DNA of 64,000 bases from Manduca sexta (GCF_014839805.1 NC_051131.1:12698913-12762912), one strand, 5' to 3'. Numbered from the stretch's first letter, positions 49,261-63,600 are shown. The notes: a model not told the origin generated them from the letters alone. Program-made: numbers and translations.

Positions 49261-51563
49261 AAACTTAACAAGGAATAATTCAACAACATATTATAACCAT
49301 AATTACTTATACTATGGAGATATTATAGATGAAGTTTGGCAGACAATGACAGAGAATTTGACAGGAAGACGACCTATTGTGAGAATGTGTCTCAGTAATT
49401 GTTCTACGAATACAGTTACATATCATCCGTATACACTTATTTTTTGGTAAATACGAAAATTCGACCTAATAGCAAAGGAATTATGTATTTATTGCCCTTG
49501 ACTCTTATAATAAAAATCTAAAGCACAATCAAAATAAACATTTGGGTCATGGCCAACATTAATGGTAGAATTGGCGACAGTTTTATGAAGCATTTATGGT
49601 TTATTTCTGTATTAATATACGGCTTAATTACTCCTCAGTACCATTAATTGTTTGGAGAAGAATAGAGGGGGGCTTAATCCCTTGATTGTTAATAATTGCT
49701 GGGTACATTTGGGTGTATTTTCCATGATAAATTGGGTGCAGTGAGGTTTTCTACAAAGTTATTTTAAAAACAAGTTATAAATTTAAAACCTGTTTGCTAA
49801 CTAAGCATAGAATTTATTGATTTGATTGAATATAAAGGGCTGTTTATCAGATAAGAACAATTAAAAATCTTAAATTAGTGTAGGGTTTAGTTTTATGAGA
49901 TTATATGGAATATTAATATATCATTGAACTTTAAAAGAAAGATGAAGAATTTAGAAAAAATAAAAATGAAATCAGTTGGCTACTGAACCTTTATTATTTA
50001 CTTAATTACAAAACTCGTGAAGAATTTCGAACATGCAAGTTTTAGAACGCCACAACTGTAAGAAGATTGTCATAAGTAGATTCTACCTTATGGCACTGGA
50101 GTTTCTAATTCATTCGTCTCTACTTACCTTAATAGGTAAAGGCTTGTATGTAATACATATAATATGAACTCATGATTCACATTTCATGTTCTTGTTACTT
50201 TGTACTTTACAGAGGGAAAATCCTTTGTACGTGATTCAACTTCTTTGAAATTTATCCTGCTGACGTCATATACCTTGTAAGACAGTATGAACAAGTTTTG
50301 AATGCTAACGTTCGCCTTTCACCTTGCTCGCGTTCATAAAATTCTGTATAGAGTTTAAGGAAATATAACACCTGCGTATATAATAAAATATAAAAAAATA
50401 AGTGGCGCCAAAACTAGTTAGTGCGTTGAGAAAAATCCCCCAAATATATTTTTTTAGAAAGACTGTAATATCTGGCAACACAAGCATTTTTTTTTAATAA
50501 CGTACGATTATCCTGATAATTGGACACTTGTTTCACCGTCTAAATAGGTACGTTTTAGTGACGTCACCTATGGGACGATTATTTAATGATGAATAATTGT
50601 GGGCCATTAATTATCTACTAAATTTAATTTGTGCCTCCTAACATACGTCCTTGGTGAACTCATAATATCGACACCATGGGATTTGTATGTCTACTAATGA
50701 ACTTAACATGCGTGACAAATATCGATTTGAAAATTAATTAATAATTACCTATTTACGATAGTTATTTTGTAATAATGTATAACAGGGACGAAAACAAAGA
50801 TAGTGTTAAGATTTTTATTATTATTTGATCATATAATCTAGTTTGGGCATGACATGCGACATTCCTACAGTTATTACGGATAAATAACTTCATCTGTAAC
50901 CTACAATACATTCTTAAACATAAGAATACTATTAAACACTGCGTAAGAGTCCCAAGGTCATCAACCATTATATCGCGTTCCAAGGACCACGTGACGTGGT
51001 GACATCATGCAATGCTCGCAGACGCCGCTCTGGCGCCCCTCGTACTTCATGCTGCCCTGGTACATATTATTTAAGTATATGGCCCTTTATAGCTGGGATG
51101 AAAGGCGAATTATTTTTATAGTTTCTTGTATATGTATTATAGTTGTTCTGTAAAGGATAGAAAGTGAGATTTTATTAATAATTCCTAAAAACATTGACAC
51201 GTCTACCAAGTCTATAACCCTATATTGCACACCTAAGTGTCATTGTAAAGAAAAACAACTGTAAATTTTTAAAAGTCGTTGCGGTTGTAACAATCTTACT
51301 CCGATGAGTTTGGCCACACCCAAAACTATATTTGAACCTAACGGCAAGTCACTTAAAAAATTCAACCCTTTACGCTGCAAAAACCGCCGAAAAGTATTAA
51401 ATATTATGCACCTGGAAGCCCTTCCAATATTTCCATCATTCATATCTTTAAAAACGTGTCAATTTGTTGTCAAACACATGACACAAAATGGCGGCAACAT
51501 GCTGTCAATATTTTGTTTTCAATTACTATGGAACTGACAGCTTATTCAAATAAATTACCTCAG

Positions 51564-51741
51564 GGGCCTTATTCTCTATCCCGCACGTTATTTTGACAGT
51601 GTGTAACAAGCACGTAACACAACGCATCATGTTTAGGACTATAGAAATTTGGCTTACAGAATACCATTCCACACACATTTCTCGAAGATAACATGACACG
51701 ACCGCGTTACGCCTTTACACTATCATACAGAATAAGGGCCC
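51564..51741. mobile_element. MITE family M1, second copy
   Basis: GGGCCTTATTCTCTATCCCG at the left and CAGAATAAGGGCCC at the right. It aligns end to end with 27166-27344 (for example CAGTGTGTAACAAGCACGTA is identical in both). CAG is present immediately outside both ends, a possible 3-bp target duplication. Confidence 0.82.
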
Positions 51742-52799
51742 AGTAATCAAAATGTTTCTTATCCATAAAGCAATGACCCTATTTAATATAACTCGTATTT
51801 AATTTTCTATCGTGTTGCTAGTTGCTATGATGGTTAGACGTGAGTCAGCGACCTTGATGACTTCACTCGATTCTTGCTTCGTTAGCATTCTTATATGAAT
51901 TTGTCGATTTCGCACTTTGTGTAGTAAGCTCAGCTTCAGTATAGTCAAAAGATTATTATTCTAATTTAGTTTTAATCTTTTTAGCCCTGATAAGTAGAGT
52001 CTGACTACAATTTCGTCCAACGAGATACAAGTTATCGCCATTATTTCTAAAGGTATGTCAGTTCTGACTAAATGTGTGTATATCTACATTAGCTGGCCTT
52101 GGAATGTAACTGAATTAAGGCATTATGGCGTGTTCTTCACTCTATACCACATAGTAGTACCCTATATAAAAAATCTCAATTTATTCGAGTTGAATTATTG
52201 AAATATTTATATCGTAATAAATCAACCACATTTGAATAGAGATTTAAATATAGAAACGGCATAGGAATTAGAAACCTCGTCCGCTGTACTAACATCCAGT
52301 TGATGCAAGAAGTTTTTGTAAACTAGATCGAGGCCGGATGTTGCACATTTCGAGAGCGAATGCTTTGCAACGGGTCTGGAGTTTGTATCACATACTTCAC
52401 TTGTTGATGGTTCGGATAGCGAGAATTGTTTATGGTATCTGTCTGGTAATGCAGATCTGAATGTTATGACTGTAAAAGTCATTTTGGGTTTTATTTCTTT
52501 TTTTTACAAGGTCTATTTTAAGAAATCAAATGATGAGACTTGATAGTTTGCTTATTATAAATATAATGACTCCTTGATAAATTACTACAAACTCCATTAA
52601 AAACTGTGAATGTTAAGGTAGGAGAACTAGTCACCATTTACCCTATAACATATTAGATGCCACAACTGTCTACGAGGTAACTCGTGTTTTAAGTAGGAAT
52701 ATTTTATGAGCATTCATTGCTCGGCGGCAGAATTAAATACCATCAAGAAGAAGGTCGCATACGAGAAACCTATTGTCTGGAATTGTTCATATGCTAGAC

Positions 52800-53035
52800 A
52801 TTGACTAATCTTACTAATATAAAAAACACATGCGAAAGTTTATGAAAATGTTTGGATGTTTGTTAGCGTAGAAACAACTGAATGCGTTTGGATGAAGGAT
52901 TAACACATAGGCTACTTTTTATCTCAATACCTTGCTCCCATGGGAATTGATTGTTTTTATCGGATTTCTTAAATAGTGAGACATAAGGCTTTGCACGCGG
53001 GGGAAGCTGCGAGCAACACCTAGTGCTAAATAATA
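52800..53035 (-). repeat. Degenerate interspersed repeat, minus orientation
   Basis: The plus strand shows CTTACTAATATAAAAAACAC, ATGCGAAAGTTTATGAAAAT, AACACATAGGCTACTTTTTA and a GC-rich end CACGCGGGGGAAGCTGCGAG. This is the same class as 23640-24150 in the other orientation. Confidence 0.6.
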
Positions 53036-53517
53036 TTTAATTCAAATTCTACCTACCTTTTTTATAGTGTAAACAGATTTAAAAGCTAAATATTTTTGCG
53101 CACACCTACGTCACTTCATACATTATTCGCTTTGAATTCCGACGCCAAGCGATATTTTGTCATTAAATACGTGTCAGGTTTGGCGCGATGGGGTGTCGTC
53201 GCGTTTGCTGGAATTTATCTTCCCAAGGTTGTTTTAATGGCAATCGGCTCTGGAATCTGGATGTAGAGGTAAAGGGATTTACATAATATGTAAATGCAAT
53301 AAGTAATTTATTGAAAGTTCGATTAAAAATGTTAATATGAATTTAGTTGAGGATACTATATTGTAGGTCCTTGATTTGGAGACTCGACAATGTCTCAGTT
53401 GCCTCAAATATTCCTAAGTTTTTAAAGCGATTTGAACAATCAGCTTTAGTTTTAAACTGGTGCATACAAGGACGTTACGTATCGAGGCTCTATGATGTAT
53501 TGCATGTTTGCAATCAA

Positions 53518-53541
53518 TTTATTTATTTATTTATTTATTTA
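53518..53541 (+). repeat. TTTA microsatellite
   Basis: About six tandem TTTA units. Confidence 0.9.
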
Positions 53542-56500
53542 ATAATTATAATATGATATCAGTATTAAAATAAAAGCTTTTTGTATATAAAGGCTATCAT
53601 GTAATGCTCGAGGACATTTTACAAGGACTTAGTAGAACAAAGCTATTAAAATATTAAGTTATAAATTCTATATTTCGAGGTTGTCCAACCCTTTACAATT
53701 AAGTAGTAGAATAAACCTATTTTAACTATAGTTTTTGTGTGTAAAATAGTTTTAATAATAATATTTTATATGAAAAAAAAAATTGATGATTCTGCAATTA
53801 TTCATGAATTTATTTTTGAATGATGGAGGGTTTTTTTTTATAATAAAGCTGACAATCGGATAAGTTTTTGTTTTAAGTTAAAGAAAATTCGTTTGTAATC
53901 TAATTATTACTTTTACTCAAAAATAGGAGAATATATTACGTAATACTAAAAACATATTAGATTTCGCATTTCAATGTGTTTTACATGAATTATTTAATAG
54001 TCAATGCGAACGGTAATATGATTTCTTTCAACACGACGTTCATTTCACAGCACAGAATCAATTTTCTGATAAGGCTGGTAAAATGGCAAACAGTGGTCAT
54101 TAAAGTTTATAATAAATTGCTCTTCGTTTGACACTTTCATAATTATTTTCTATATAAGTATATGCTACTGCTTCATCAGCATGATGAATATTCCCAAGGA
54201 GCAGAGCTTTTTCCAACATTAATAGCGTCCTTAGTTCAATAATATGTCTGGAATATCAAGCCAAGCGATTTAACAGATTAATTCTGAAGACATTGAAACT
54301 ATTTTCCTTTGAAGTGCATGCACCTTAACTTTGAATTTTGATTAGTTGCGAAAAGTAATAGGAAATAAGTAATAGATTAATGTTTTTTATCGGAATAAAA
54401 ACCAGTACCTACAGCTCATGAATTTTAAAATAAGAACACTTGCATAACTCAACGTTGAACCACAGACAAGTATATTATTTTTTCAACTGCCATTGTACTT
54501 TACTGACATTATCACGCTTGCCTGCTCTTTGTCTATGACTCCCTGCCCCCACCATTGTCACCCGGTCGTTGACTCCGAAACGATCTCCACTTCTGGGAGC
54601 AATGAGCACCTGGGAGCAGTTTTGGGCGGGTCATATTGTCCATATGATTGGTACAGCATGTGTTGCATAATAACCGTGAAATGAATGTCATGCCGTTGAT
54701 TGGTTGGTATTTTAAGAGTCAATAAGTGATGCAGAGTGCTTTTTAATAAGGTCGCGTAATGATAATTGGCTCCGTAGCCATATGAATTAAAAAAAAAAAC
54801 ATTTGATTTAAACTTATGACTATAATTCCAGTAGTTTAATGATTTGCCCGGGCAATTCAAAATTGGGATGCAAAATTCTCTGAATAATAATTTAAAACAG
54901 TACTTATATCTTTTAAATGACGAACGTAAAGAAATTACAAGTGGGGCGCACAAACAGTATAATAAAGATAACGTGCAAAGTCAAGAACACAGCGTGTTTG
55001 CTTTTTCACATTCGATAACGGCACATGCTGGCTTTAGAGTGCGATGTTAACTTCTCCCAAACTACAAATTAAAATGTAAATAATTCTTTAAAATTAATTT
55101 TCACCATCTTTGTATGACATACAAATCTGCTACGATAAATGTTTATTTGAATTTATAATTTTATTTGTATATAGCGATTGTAGTATTGCAAAAATTCAAT
55201 TTGCTAGAGATGGAATCCTTAAGAATAAAATATATTGTATATATTTGAAAAAATATAATACAAAGAACAAATTCTCTATGTCTCAAAGATAATACGTAAA
55301 AAGTCATAAGCTTGGTTTCACAGTGGTATGTGTTCGTAGTTTGTGTCACGTATTTAGGGAAACTGCAAGACTGTAAACATTATATAGAATATATTATTTA
55401 ACACTAATAACTTGCTAACATTTAAAATGGTATGATATTTTATTTTTATAAACACTCTGTGTTGTAACTAAACTTCTACGCTAGTTTATCGAGGAATAAA
55501 AGGCATACTCTTTACGACTCTACGATAAACCTCAAGATTGATAGCGTAAGAGCAGTTACAACTTTGTAAGCTATTCACACATTGTTTTTGAAGCAATCTT
55601 GAGCAGCGTCTAAAAAAATTTATAGAAGTGTTTTCCGGTTAAATAAAATTATTTTTAAAAATTAGCAGACTTAATGCTTTATGTAAAAGTAAGTATTATA
55701 GGTTTATATATAAACTGCGCATAGTAAATGAATAACTGCACATTTGCCTTTATAGTATGTATAAGTCATCCAGACGGGCGCGTTGTGATTCAACGGGAAT
55801 CGACCCAGGAATTCCCTAGTGGCAAGACGCCAATAACAGATGTTGTAAGAGCATCGACGTATTTAGAAAGTGAAACTGTTTGCTAGATTGTGCAAACACC
55901 ATTTGAAATACATTACTGTCGACCACAGCGCGAACATGGTCTTTGAACAAACCATGAGTTATGTTTTCTAAAATTAAATCCGTTCTATAACTGTACGGAC
56001 CGTGATTCCTTTGCCTATTTTCGTAGGTTTAAAAAACAATATTCTAAATTTAAAATTTATGGACTGTCATAATTCTGCATAGAAAAATTGTTTAAAAAAT
56101 ATCAACAGCTACTTTTTTAGAGCACAAGCTGTCGTGTTTGAAATATTGTCTGTTGCGGCAAATAGGATCTATTAGCCGGGTGAGTGGCCCCACTGGCTGC
56201 ACAAAGCATGATTATTAGCGTGACAAACCCTTTATTGATCTGTCGTGACCTGAATTATCGTACAACTGCATGGCACGACATAAAACAAACATAAAAGAAC
56301 TAATATAGACCAGAACTAATTATAATACATGTATAATTTATTTAATGTTTTTATTGTGCATTCATAATGAGTTCAATCACTTTGAAAGTGATATTGCTTG
56401 TTCTTAGTAAGTTTTATAAAACACTGCTAAGTCCTCCAAATTTTACGCATATTGAATAATTAATTTACAGTTCCAAGGATAATTTTATCAAAAATATAAC

Positions 56501-56856
56501 CTACTTATGCGTGTAAAATCCGAAAAGAAGCACCAAATAACAAAGTCATGTCTCTTATTTAAACTTTTAACACAGACCTTACGAAAAATTACGAAATTTA
56601 TGACACTCCCGAATCTAAAGCGCTGTTTGCTTAATGAGAGTTTACAACCGCAGTCAGTTTTACGCAGATGACCTGGATTCCGTAACGTGCAGACCTGGCA
56701 CTATCTGGGTCGGTGGTCCGTACGTGTATCTGAGCTGAGCTTAAGAATAAACCATATGGGAGGTAACAAGGCCGCCTTTATTCTGGCTAGTTTTGTTTCT
56801 TACCTGCTAATTCAATAGAGAATTGTATAATGCCAGTATAATTTTGACTGTATACC

Positions 56857-57002
56857 AGTAGCGAAAGATCCATATAATCCGATCCCTGTCGACTTGCCTT
56901 TATGTAGAATTTAACATTAGAACGGTTTGCAGGCCGCATTCCATTAGTATCTATATGTTGTGTGGGGTTCTCTTTCGAAAAATGTCACCTTTCGCCATTG
57001 CT
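56857..57002 (-). mobile_element. MITE family M3, second copy, inverted
   Basis: It begins AGTAGCGAAAGATCCATATA and ends CACCTTTCGCCATTGCT. Its reverse complement aligns with 40049-40205 (GGATCGGATTATATGGATC against GAATCGGATTATATGGTCC; the AAACCGTTCTAATG block is also shared). Confidence 0.72.
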
Positions 57003-57072
57003 GTCTACGGAAGTCTTGTCCGCCAAGTTCTCTCTGTACAATCTACATTGTACTTATTAACTGCAGAGTCCT

Positions 57073-57621
57073 TTACTGTTTTAAATTTAGAAACAACTTC
57101 GCTGTAGTGTATTCTTGGTTATAGATGAAGACGGAGTCGTTATGTTGAAATTCTGTTTCCTTCAAACGTGTATCTGTCTTCGTGGACTTCAAAGACATGC
57201 ATTTTAAAATTTTATAATTTATATTGTTATTTAAAGTGGTGAAAGTGGGATCAAGTAATCTTAAAAGTACCTCATGCACCCTACCGACCAACATATAACC
57301 CACTAACCCATATTTTGTGACGTAACAGTCCAATGACCTCACCCCATCAAACAAAGGGACGCCTAGAAATGGAACGGGGCTCATTAAAATTAAAATCATA
57401 AAAGATTCATGCAACTTTACGAACAATGAAATTTGTTTTATATTTTTTACAATGGGATTATGAGATGAGAAATCCCGCCTGGTAAAGATGACAAATATCA
57501 AGCAATAGTAACAACTCCAACCAGATTTATGAATTGCCAACTGAATGGCATTGAATTGCGCTTGTAAATCGTAATCTAGGTACGATATTAAGTCTAATAA
57601 TGTAAAATAGTTCCTACACAT
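57073..57621 (-). CDS. Unrecognised 182-codon open frame (doubtful gene)
   Basis: The longest frame in the second half of the window not explained by a repeat. It begins MCRNYFTLLDLISYLDYDLQ, has hydrophobic stretches (YYCLIFVIF; SFMILILMSPVPFLGVPLF) and ends with a charged tail. I recognise no domain. Its composition is that of AT-rich random DNA, with no evident promoter or splice structure. It may be chance; keep only as a candidate. Confidence 0.2.
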   Translation of the reverse strand: MCRNYFTLLDLISYLDYDLQAQFNAIQLAIHKSGWSCYYCLIFVIFTRRDFSSHNPIVKNIKQISLFVKLHESFMILILMSPVPFLGVPLFDGVRSLDCYVTKYGLVGYMLVGRVHEVLLRLLDPTFTTLNNNINYKILKCMSLKSTKTDTRLKETEFQHNDSVFIYNQEYTTAKLFLNLKQ

Positions 57622-60459
57622 TGCTTAATGCAGGACGAGTTACAAAATAAATAAATCAATGAAACAAACATTTATAATGACTGATTCTTGCATTTCAGAG
57701 ATAGGTATAGAATGCCTAGACAGCTAGCTCCGACATGTGTAGTAAACATAATTTCTATACGAGTATTACTGAGATAGTGTTCAAGCAACCGTCTATTTTA
57801 ATTTAGAGCTAACCAACGCGTAATATTTATAAATAGTAGCTAAAATCAGCGAATAAAGAAATTCATTTGCATGAATCATAAGTAAAGCGGCCATTTTGCG
57901 GGAACAATGGCTGTTATTCACACTGTAAATGCCTCATTAAAATCTTATTGTTTTTGTTAGTCATCTATGTATAAATTGAAGATAAGAGCATTATCTAAAT
58001 TAAAGTTTAAATGTTTTTTACAGTGACAAATTTTTGCCTGCGACTTCACCGTGTAAAAGTCTAAAGGAATCTAAGTGTATATATTTGAATATAAATATTT
58101 CACACAAAAACAAGAAGCGTATTAAAAAAATAAGGACGCCATCTTGACCAGCTAGTTAGAGCATTTTTTAAAACCGTGATAATAGACAATTATCATACGT
58201 ATCCAATAAATGTAACAATTTACTAATAGCAAAAAGTTGAAGCCGTTACCATTTATATAAAAATATAGCGCTAATACATCGAAAAATTAAATAACAGAAT
58301 ATTTCACCAGTTGTGTATTTTTATTTCGATTGTGTGCTGCCGCCATTTTATTATGCAACATACGATGGCAACATATTCGCGGGGTTACCGACACGGTGCC
58401 TTGGCATCTGAAGTATATATTATTGTATTATATCATGTTATGTTTTTGTGTGTTACACGTAAAAACTCTTTGTATTGCAAAATCACATGTAGGTAAATGG
58501 TATTTACTTCTAACTATCTCCGAATAAGTACAAAGACAATAAACGGACAGCCAGATTTTTATTGGCGGTTATTTTCCGTTCACTTAAAATTATTAAAAAG
58601 TAATAAAGTATTTTATGTTTAAATCAAACTTCTTTAAGGACTCTTTTTGCTTTTAAAGACAAACCCGCCGTAACTGCAAAATTACGAAATTGTAATACTT
58701 AAACTATGCGAACAACCGACTTAATTATCTCGAAGTAAACTGTGGAGCATTTAAAATGCAACCTATTCAAGATAAAGAAAGGGGGTCGCAACGTTCAACT
58801 TGCTAAGTGTTAAATAAAACGTAAACGCGTAGCATCGGTAACAACCCCAGAACTGGTTTTAGTCGTGACTACTAAGGAATTCTGTTTTTGTGAGATATTT
58901 GAGTTAGGTTAAGACTTTATGTTGTTATTTAAGATTTGATTTAAGGACATCAAAGGTCTTTTAAAAGGCATCATTCGTAGTCAAAAGGTTGCTTTGGACT
59001 TCATTACTTTATGTAAAGTTTTAAAAATAACAAAAAGCTAATCTGCAGTGGATACGTAATGCGAATTATTTTTGTTCGTTTTAAAAGACTTGCCATAGAT
59101 AGAAAGCAGTATTAGGCAATATTTTAACTTTTTTATAACTCATAAATGTATATTAGCGAAAATCGGTATTTCCAAATCGAATTTTGACATCGATATATGC
59201 AAATCCAGTCTCGAACACTTAAAGGAAGGGGAGACCACAATCCGCTCCACGATAACCGAGGTAATGCAGACAGATGAGATTATAAATATTCCCACGTCCC
59301 GCCGTCTGCTTCCAAGGGGTCTAGACCAGTTTTAATGACATTGGGATGCTATACTGGGGTTTAAATGTATATGCTGCGACTGCTATGTAAGTACTGCGTA
59401 AATACGGTTTTGGTAAACATAATACCAGCCCTCTATTAAACTTGCTGCTGGGAATGGACTTCCTTACTAACAGGGTTCATGCATTGTGGCGTAGTAGACT
59501 ACATGTTATAAGACTTCTCATACCTTCGAAATTCTTATCGAGATTACTTAGGTTTATGCACGATATTTTCCTTTACCGGTTTCGGTAAACTTCGTTTAAA
59601 ATGTTTAAAGTTTAAGGTGCGACGCGGCGTAATAAAACCTCAACGAGTGACATTCCTGTGTACATACAATTCTGTAGACGAAGTTTTTTCTGATTCTCTC
59701 ACCATTGGATTTTGAACATGGCGATAGGCTTTGTCCCTATTATTTGGAGGGGAATTATGTCAGTTATATTGGTGTTATAGATTAACATAAAAAAATAGAA
59801 TATAGTAGAGAATTCTCATCAGTCTGAGAGACTGAAAATGAGTTTTCATTTCAAGTAGCAATTTTGCTGTTGCATTGCAGGGCCGATGAGGTTGCCCAAG
59901 GCAGCTCCGTTTAATGGAATAATAAAGTCGTTTGAACGTAATTTCCAGTAATAAATACTTAAACAATATAAATAAAATACGACTCTGTTGTATAGAAAAA
60001 TAAATTTAAATTGTTTCAATAATTGTAATCTATCCTCTACAAACTTAACCTCTAATAATAATAGGGTAGATTTCACAAAGTATAGTTAATACTTTTAATA
60101 TACATAAGAATATTTCGGCATCCTCAAGCCGGCTTTAAATGTCGGGTCAGCTGTAATCATGTTTGACATTTAACATTGACATGTGTATCGCCAGGGTGCT
60201 TGTTGTCTTGTTGCTCAATGTTTAATTAACTGCCTATGTTTTAATTTACATATGGTTATTATAAAATATGAGATAAAATATAATGCATTATTCTTTTACT
60301 TAATAGCTAAAAATTCGTTAATTTTAAGAACAATAAATGTGTTTTGAAGGCTAGTGTTTTAGTTACTGGCTGACATTAATGGCGTAAACATGTAGGGAAC
60401 GAAATAACTTATATTCACGTATGGTCTCTCATACGTGAGAGTCCGCCTGGATAGGTATG

Positions 60460-60725
60460 ACTGCAATGTCTATTTCGGCCGCCAAGCAGCAGTGTGTAGT
60501 CACTGTTGTGTTCTGGTTTGAAGAACATGGTAGCGAGTGTAACTACTGGACATAATAAAACACATCTCATATCTCAGGATGACGAGCGCAGTGGAATACC
60601 AAATAATACTTTCTAATTGAAGGTGTTGGATGGTGTTTCTACTGTTTATGGGGGTTTGTGTTGCTTACCATTAAGTGGACGACAAGCTCGACACGTCATT
60701 CAAAGCAATAATTTTTTTTTTATTG
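60460..60725 (+). repeat. Interspersed repeat family R2, long copy with T-rich end
   Basis: It shares the 5' part with 40733 (GTGTAGTCACTGTTGTGTTC) and the core GTGTAACTACTGGACATAAT, GGATGACGAGCGCAGTGGAA and TTTCTACTGTTTATGGG with the other copies. A weaker relative lies at 61590-61775 (CAGTACTTTGTAATTCAAAG, GGTGGTGTTGCTATTTTATG). Confidence 0.75.
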
Positions 60726-63297
60726 AAATCTAACAATTTATTAATATTTATCTATGTATCTATTGTTAAAGTATGTAGGTACATTCTATCGTTAAACCAA
60801 CCTGGCCCACGCATGCCATTTTGTGCTATAAAAGCAACAACCTCATATGAAACATGACATCAATTTAGCTTTTTTGATAATTGTCCTACTCCAAATATCT
60901 TATATTTTGCATAAACAATATCAGCAACGTACGTGATTTTATTATTAACACGTGAGAGAAGTGTAGCGGAACTAACGGAATCCAAAAGTGCGAACACGAA
61001 CGCGTTGAGTTATTTAGACCAGATTTTATATATGTATTTTAAAGAAAAAAAATCCAATGAACATCATCGAAAACTTATTTTTTTTTTATAAAAATAAAGA
61101 TCGGCTACGGAATTAGGAATATTGAGCATTAACTTCTGTAGGATGAGTTATACAACTTGCTGACTTATTAAACCATCACTTGGCTCTTCTTTAGGCCACT
61201 ATAAAACAATTGCAAGACAGCGTGCCAGCTTTAAAACAATAAAATTAATGTAGGCTCAAAATATAGGCTGCATAATATAAAGTCTAACCATATGCCAGAT
61301 AATAGGTTTGACGTTAATGGCTTGACAGGGTTTATTTCGGTCTGCCTGACCCGATTCCACAGTATGTCAATGACAACACATGTTTCGTTAGACATAAGGC
61401 ATATTAAGGACTATTTATATGCTTTAAATTACTTTAATAGGCGAAACAAGTTCTATAACGTTGGAGCAAAGTCCTGTTTGAATTACACATGGCTAAATGT
61501 ATGTCATTCTTTTTTTGTTAATAAGCTTAATAATGACCTTTGTTGCATCCTGTCAATATCCGTCAGCATAACTTAGTCTATCCTTGATACCAAGCAGCAG
61601 TGGAACATTGTTGTCGGGTTCGGAGTGTGTTATAGCCTGTTTAATTTCTAGACAGTATTTTGAGACTGGCATCCATATCTCCAGGAGTGTAATGCAGTAC
61701 TTTGTAATTCAAAGTTCTTGGTGGTGTTGCTATTTTATGAGTAGACGCTATTGTGATGTTTCGTCCAGTCAGTTTTTTTTATTGGCAACCAATTCTTCTA
61801 AGTTTAAGAGTATTACTGGTAGTTTCAACTGTCTACTAGCGCGTTTATTCCTCGTAGCAATGCCATCATTCATTAATTAAAAAGGGTGAATTTAAAATAA
61901 CGGAAATCCGTGTTACTAATACGAATGATATTCAATAATGCACGTAGAGACGTAAGGTTAATTTCAAATTTTGTCAGTCATATTCATTTAAATTCCTTAC
62001 TTCATTTACACGTAGTTCAGCAGTTAATATGAGAATATTTTCGAAACAAATTATGTTTATACTCAGTAATGGCGGAACAAAAATAAATGTACTACGTGTA
62101 TCGCGGAACGGCGGCGTGGTCATGCGTTCTCCTGCGGTTTTAAATTTAGAATTCAATGTTTTTGTATTTGTACATTTAAAATAGGAATGTTTGTAACTAG
62201 GAGTTCAGTGGGTATAGGAGCTATATTGGGCTCATTTCATTTCAAAGTTATAGGGAGGCAAACATGCCTTTTAAATGATGTGATCATGAGATTTTTGATT
62301 GGTAAGTCAGTCGCCACGCGGCTGATGCTTCTAAACATCAAATGCTTTTAAAATTGATTTAGAGTCTCAAGTATTCTCTGCAGAAATCCTCGCAATGTTC
62401 TAAAAATATACTGAAGTCATACCCGGAAACTCAGGCGAATTATGTAGGTTAACATTACGAAGAAATTGAAAATTAGGACAATGTTTGCAAAGGAGAATGC
62501 CCATTTTTGTATGAAAGTTGGGCTACGCTTGCGTCTGTACAAAACCTTCACTAAACTATAGGGAATATATCCTAGTTTTTATAAAAATGTAAAACAATTG
62601 GATATTCGATGGGAGTTCGGAGTAATTTTATAACGCGGTTATTTTGAGGTTAAGTATGGACTGCAATAATGTACGGTAGAAAGTAGTTACGTGCCTAAGT
62701 AAGTTCAATATTGCAGTACCTAATTGTTATTGCAATAAACAATTATTGGACGTTCCTTTCACCTACCTTTAATTGCCCTCATAAGAAACTGATAGGTAGT
62801 AACATATCTGATAAAACGAAACTTCAATAAAACTTCTAAGATAGAATGACGGAATATTAGTTTTTCCACGGAGGATATGTTACCTGACCTTTTGTGTATA
62901 TATTTTTCTGAATTACGACTTATCCTATTACATGGATTACCTAATCTTTTTTTCCACCTACAATTATCTCACTCCAATATGGCGTCAATACATATTGTAG
63001 AATAGATTCAGCTTAGCTTTTATGACCGGCCGTATGCCTGACGCCAACCGTCTTTGGAGGATTCTGATCCCAGGCAACTCACTTCACAGTCTGATTAGGC
63101 TAATAGTTAATTATCATAGGGAAAGAAAAATAAAACGAGAAATACGAAATCCTATGTATATTTTTATATAGATGTATATTTTTAATAGAGGTATATATTC
63201 TTGGCATCCCAAAATGAAAACAAGAATTTGATATAGCTGCAGCAGGTTTATATATACTCTTGAACTGAGTGAATCACTTCTTGCAGCGCTGGTTGGG

Positions 63298-63600
63298 TCA
63301 TGTCATATTGTCTGTGAACCTTTCTATTAGCTGATCTCCAGCAGGCAGCACAAACTCATTCCAGCATTGAAACCTAAAATATAATGTAGAAGTTGAGTAA
63401 ACATGTTTCCATTATTATTATTGTTAAACTGTTTTTTAACTTTGGCAAGATTTTTCCCACATTGTGGGTATGTTAATAATAATCTACATAACTTACAAAC
63501 TGGACAACTCGTCCAATAAATATACTCGTTGCTGTGGCACCGCAAAGGTGCAGTCAATACACCGCCAGGATAAGCCGTCTCGATTAACTGTCCTGGGTCT
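63298..63600 (-). pseudogene. Possible decayed coding fragments, family unknown
   Basis: On the minus strand, 63372-63298 follows an AG and reads FQCWNEFVLPAGDQLIERFT and DNMT to a stop. A one-base shift would continue as TQPALQEVIHSVQEYI. Upstream, about 63590-63490, another frame reads TVNRDGLSWRCIDCTFAVPQ, a zinc-ribbon-like stretch. These look more like protein than the surroundings, and could be a transposase relic, but I cannot name the family. Confidence 0.25.

Noticed and set aside
52222..52482. 86-codon minus-strand frame with Ser/Thr-rich sequence
   Set aside because: No domain recognised and no splice or promoter context; could be a lost transposon piece, but nothing supports a call.
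54558..54953. 131-codon minus-strand frame
   Set aside because: No recognised motif, AT-rich composition; likely chance or repeat-derived.
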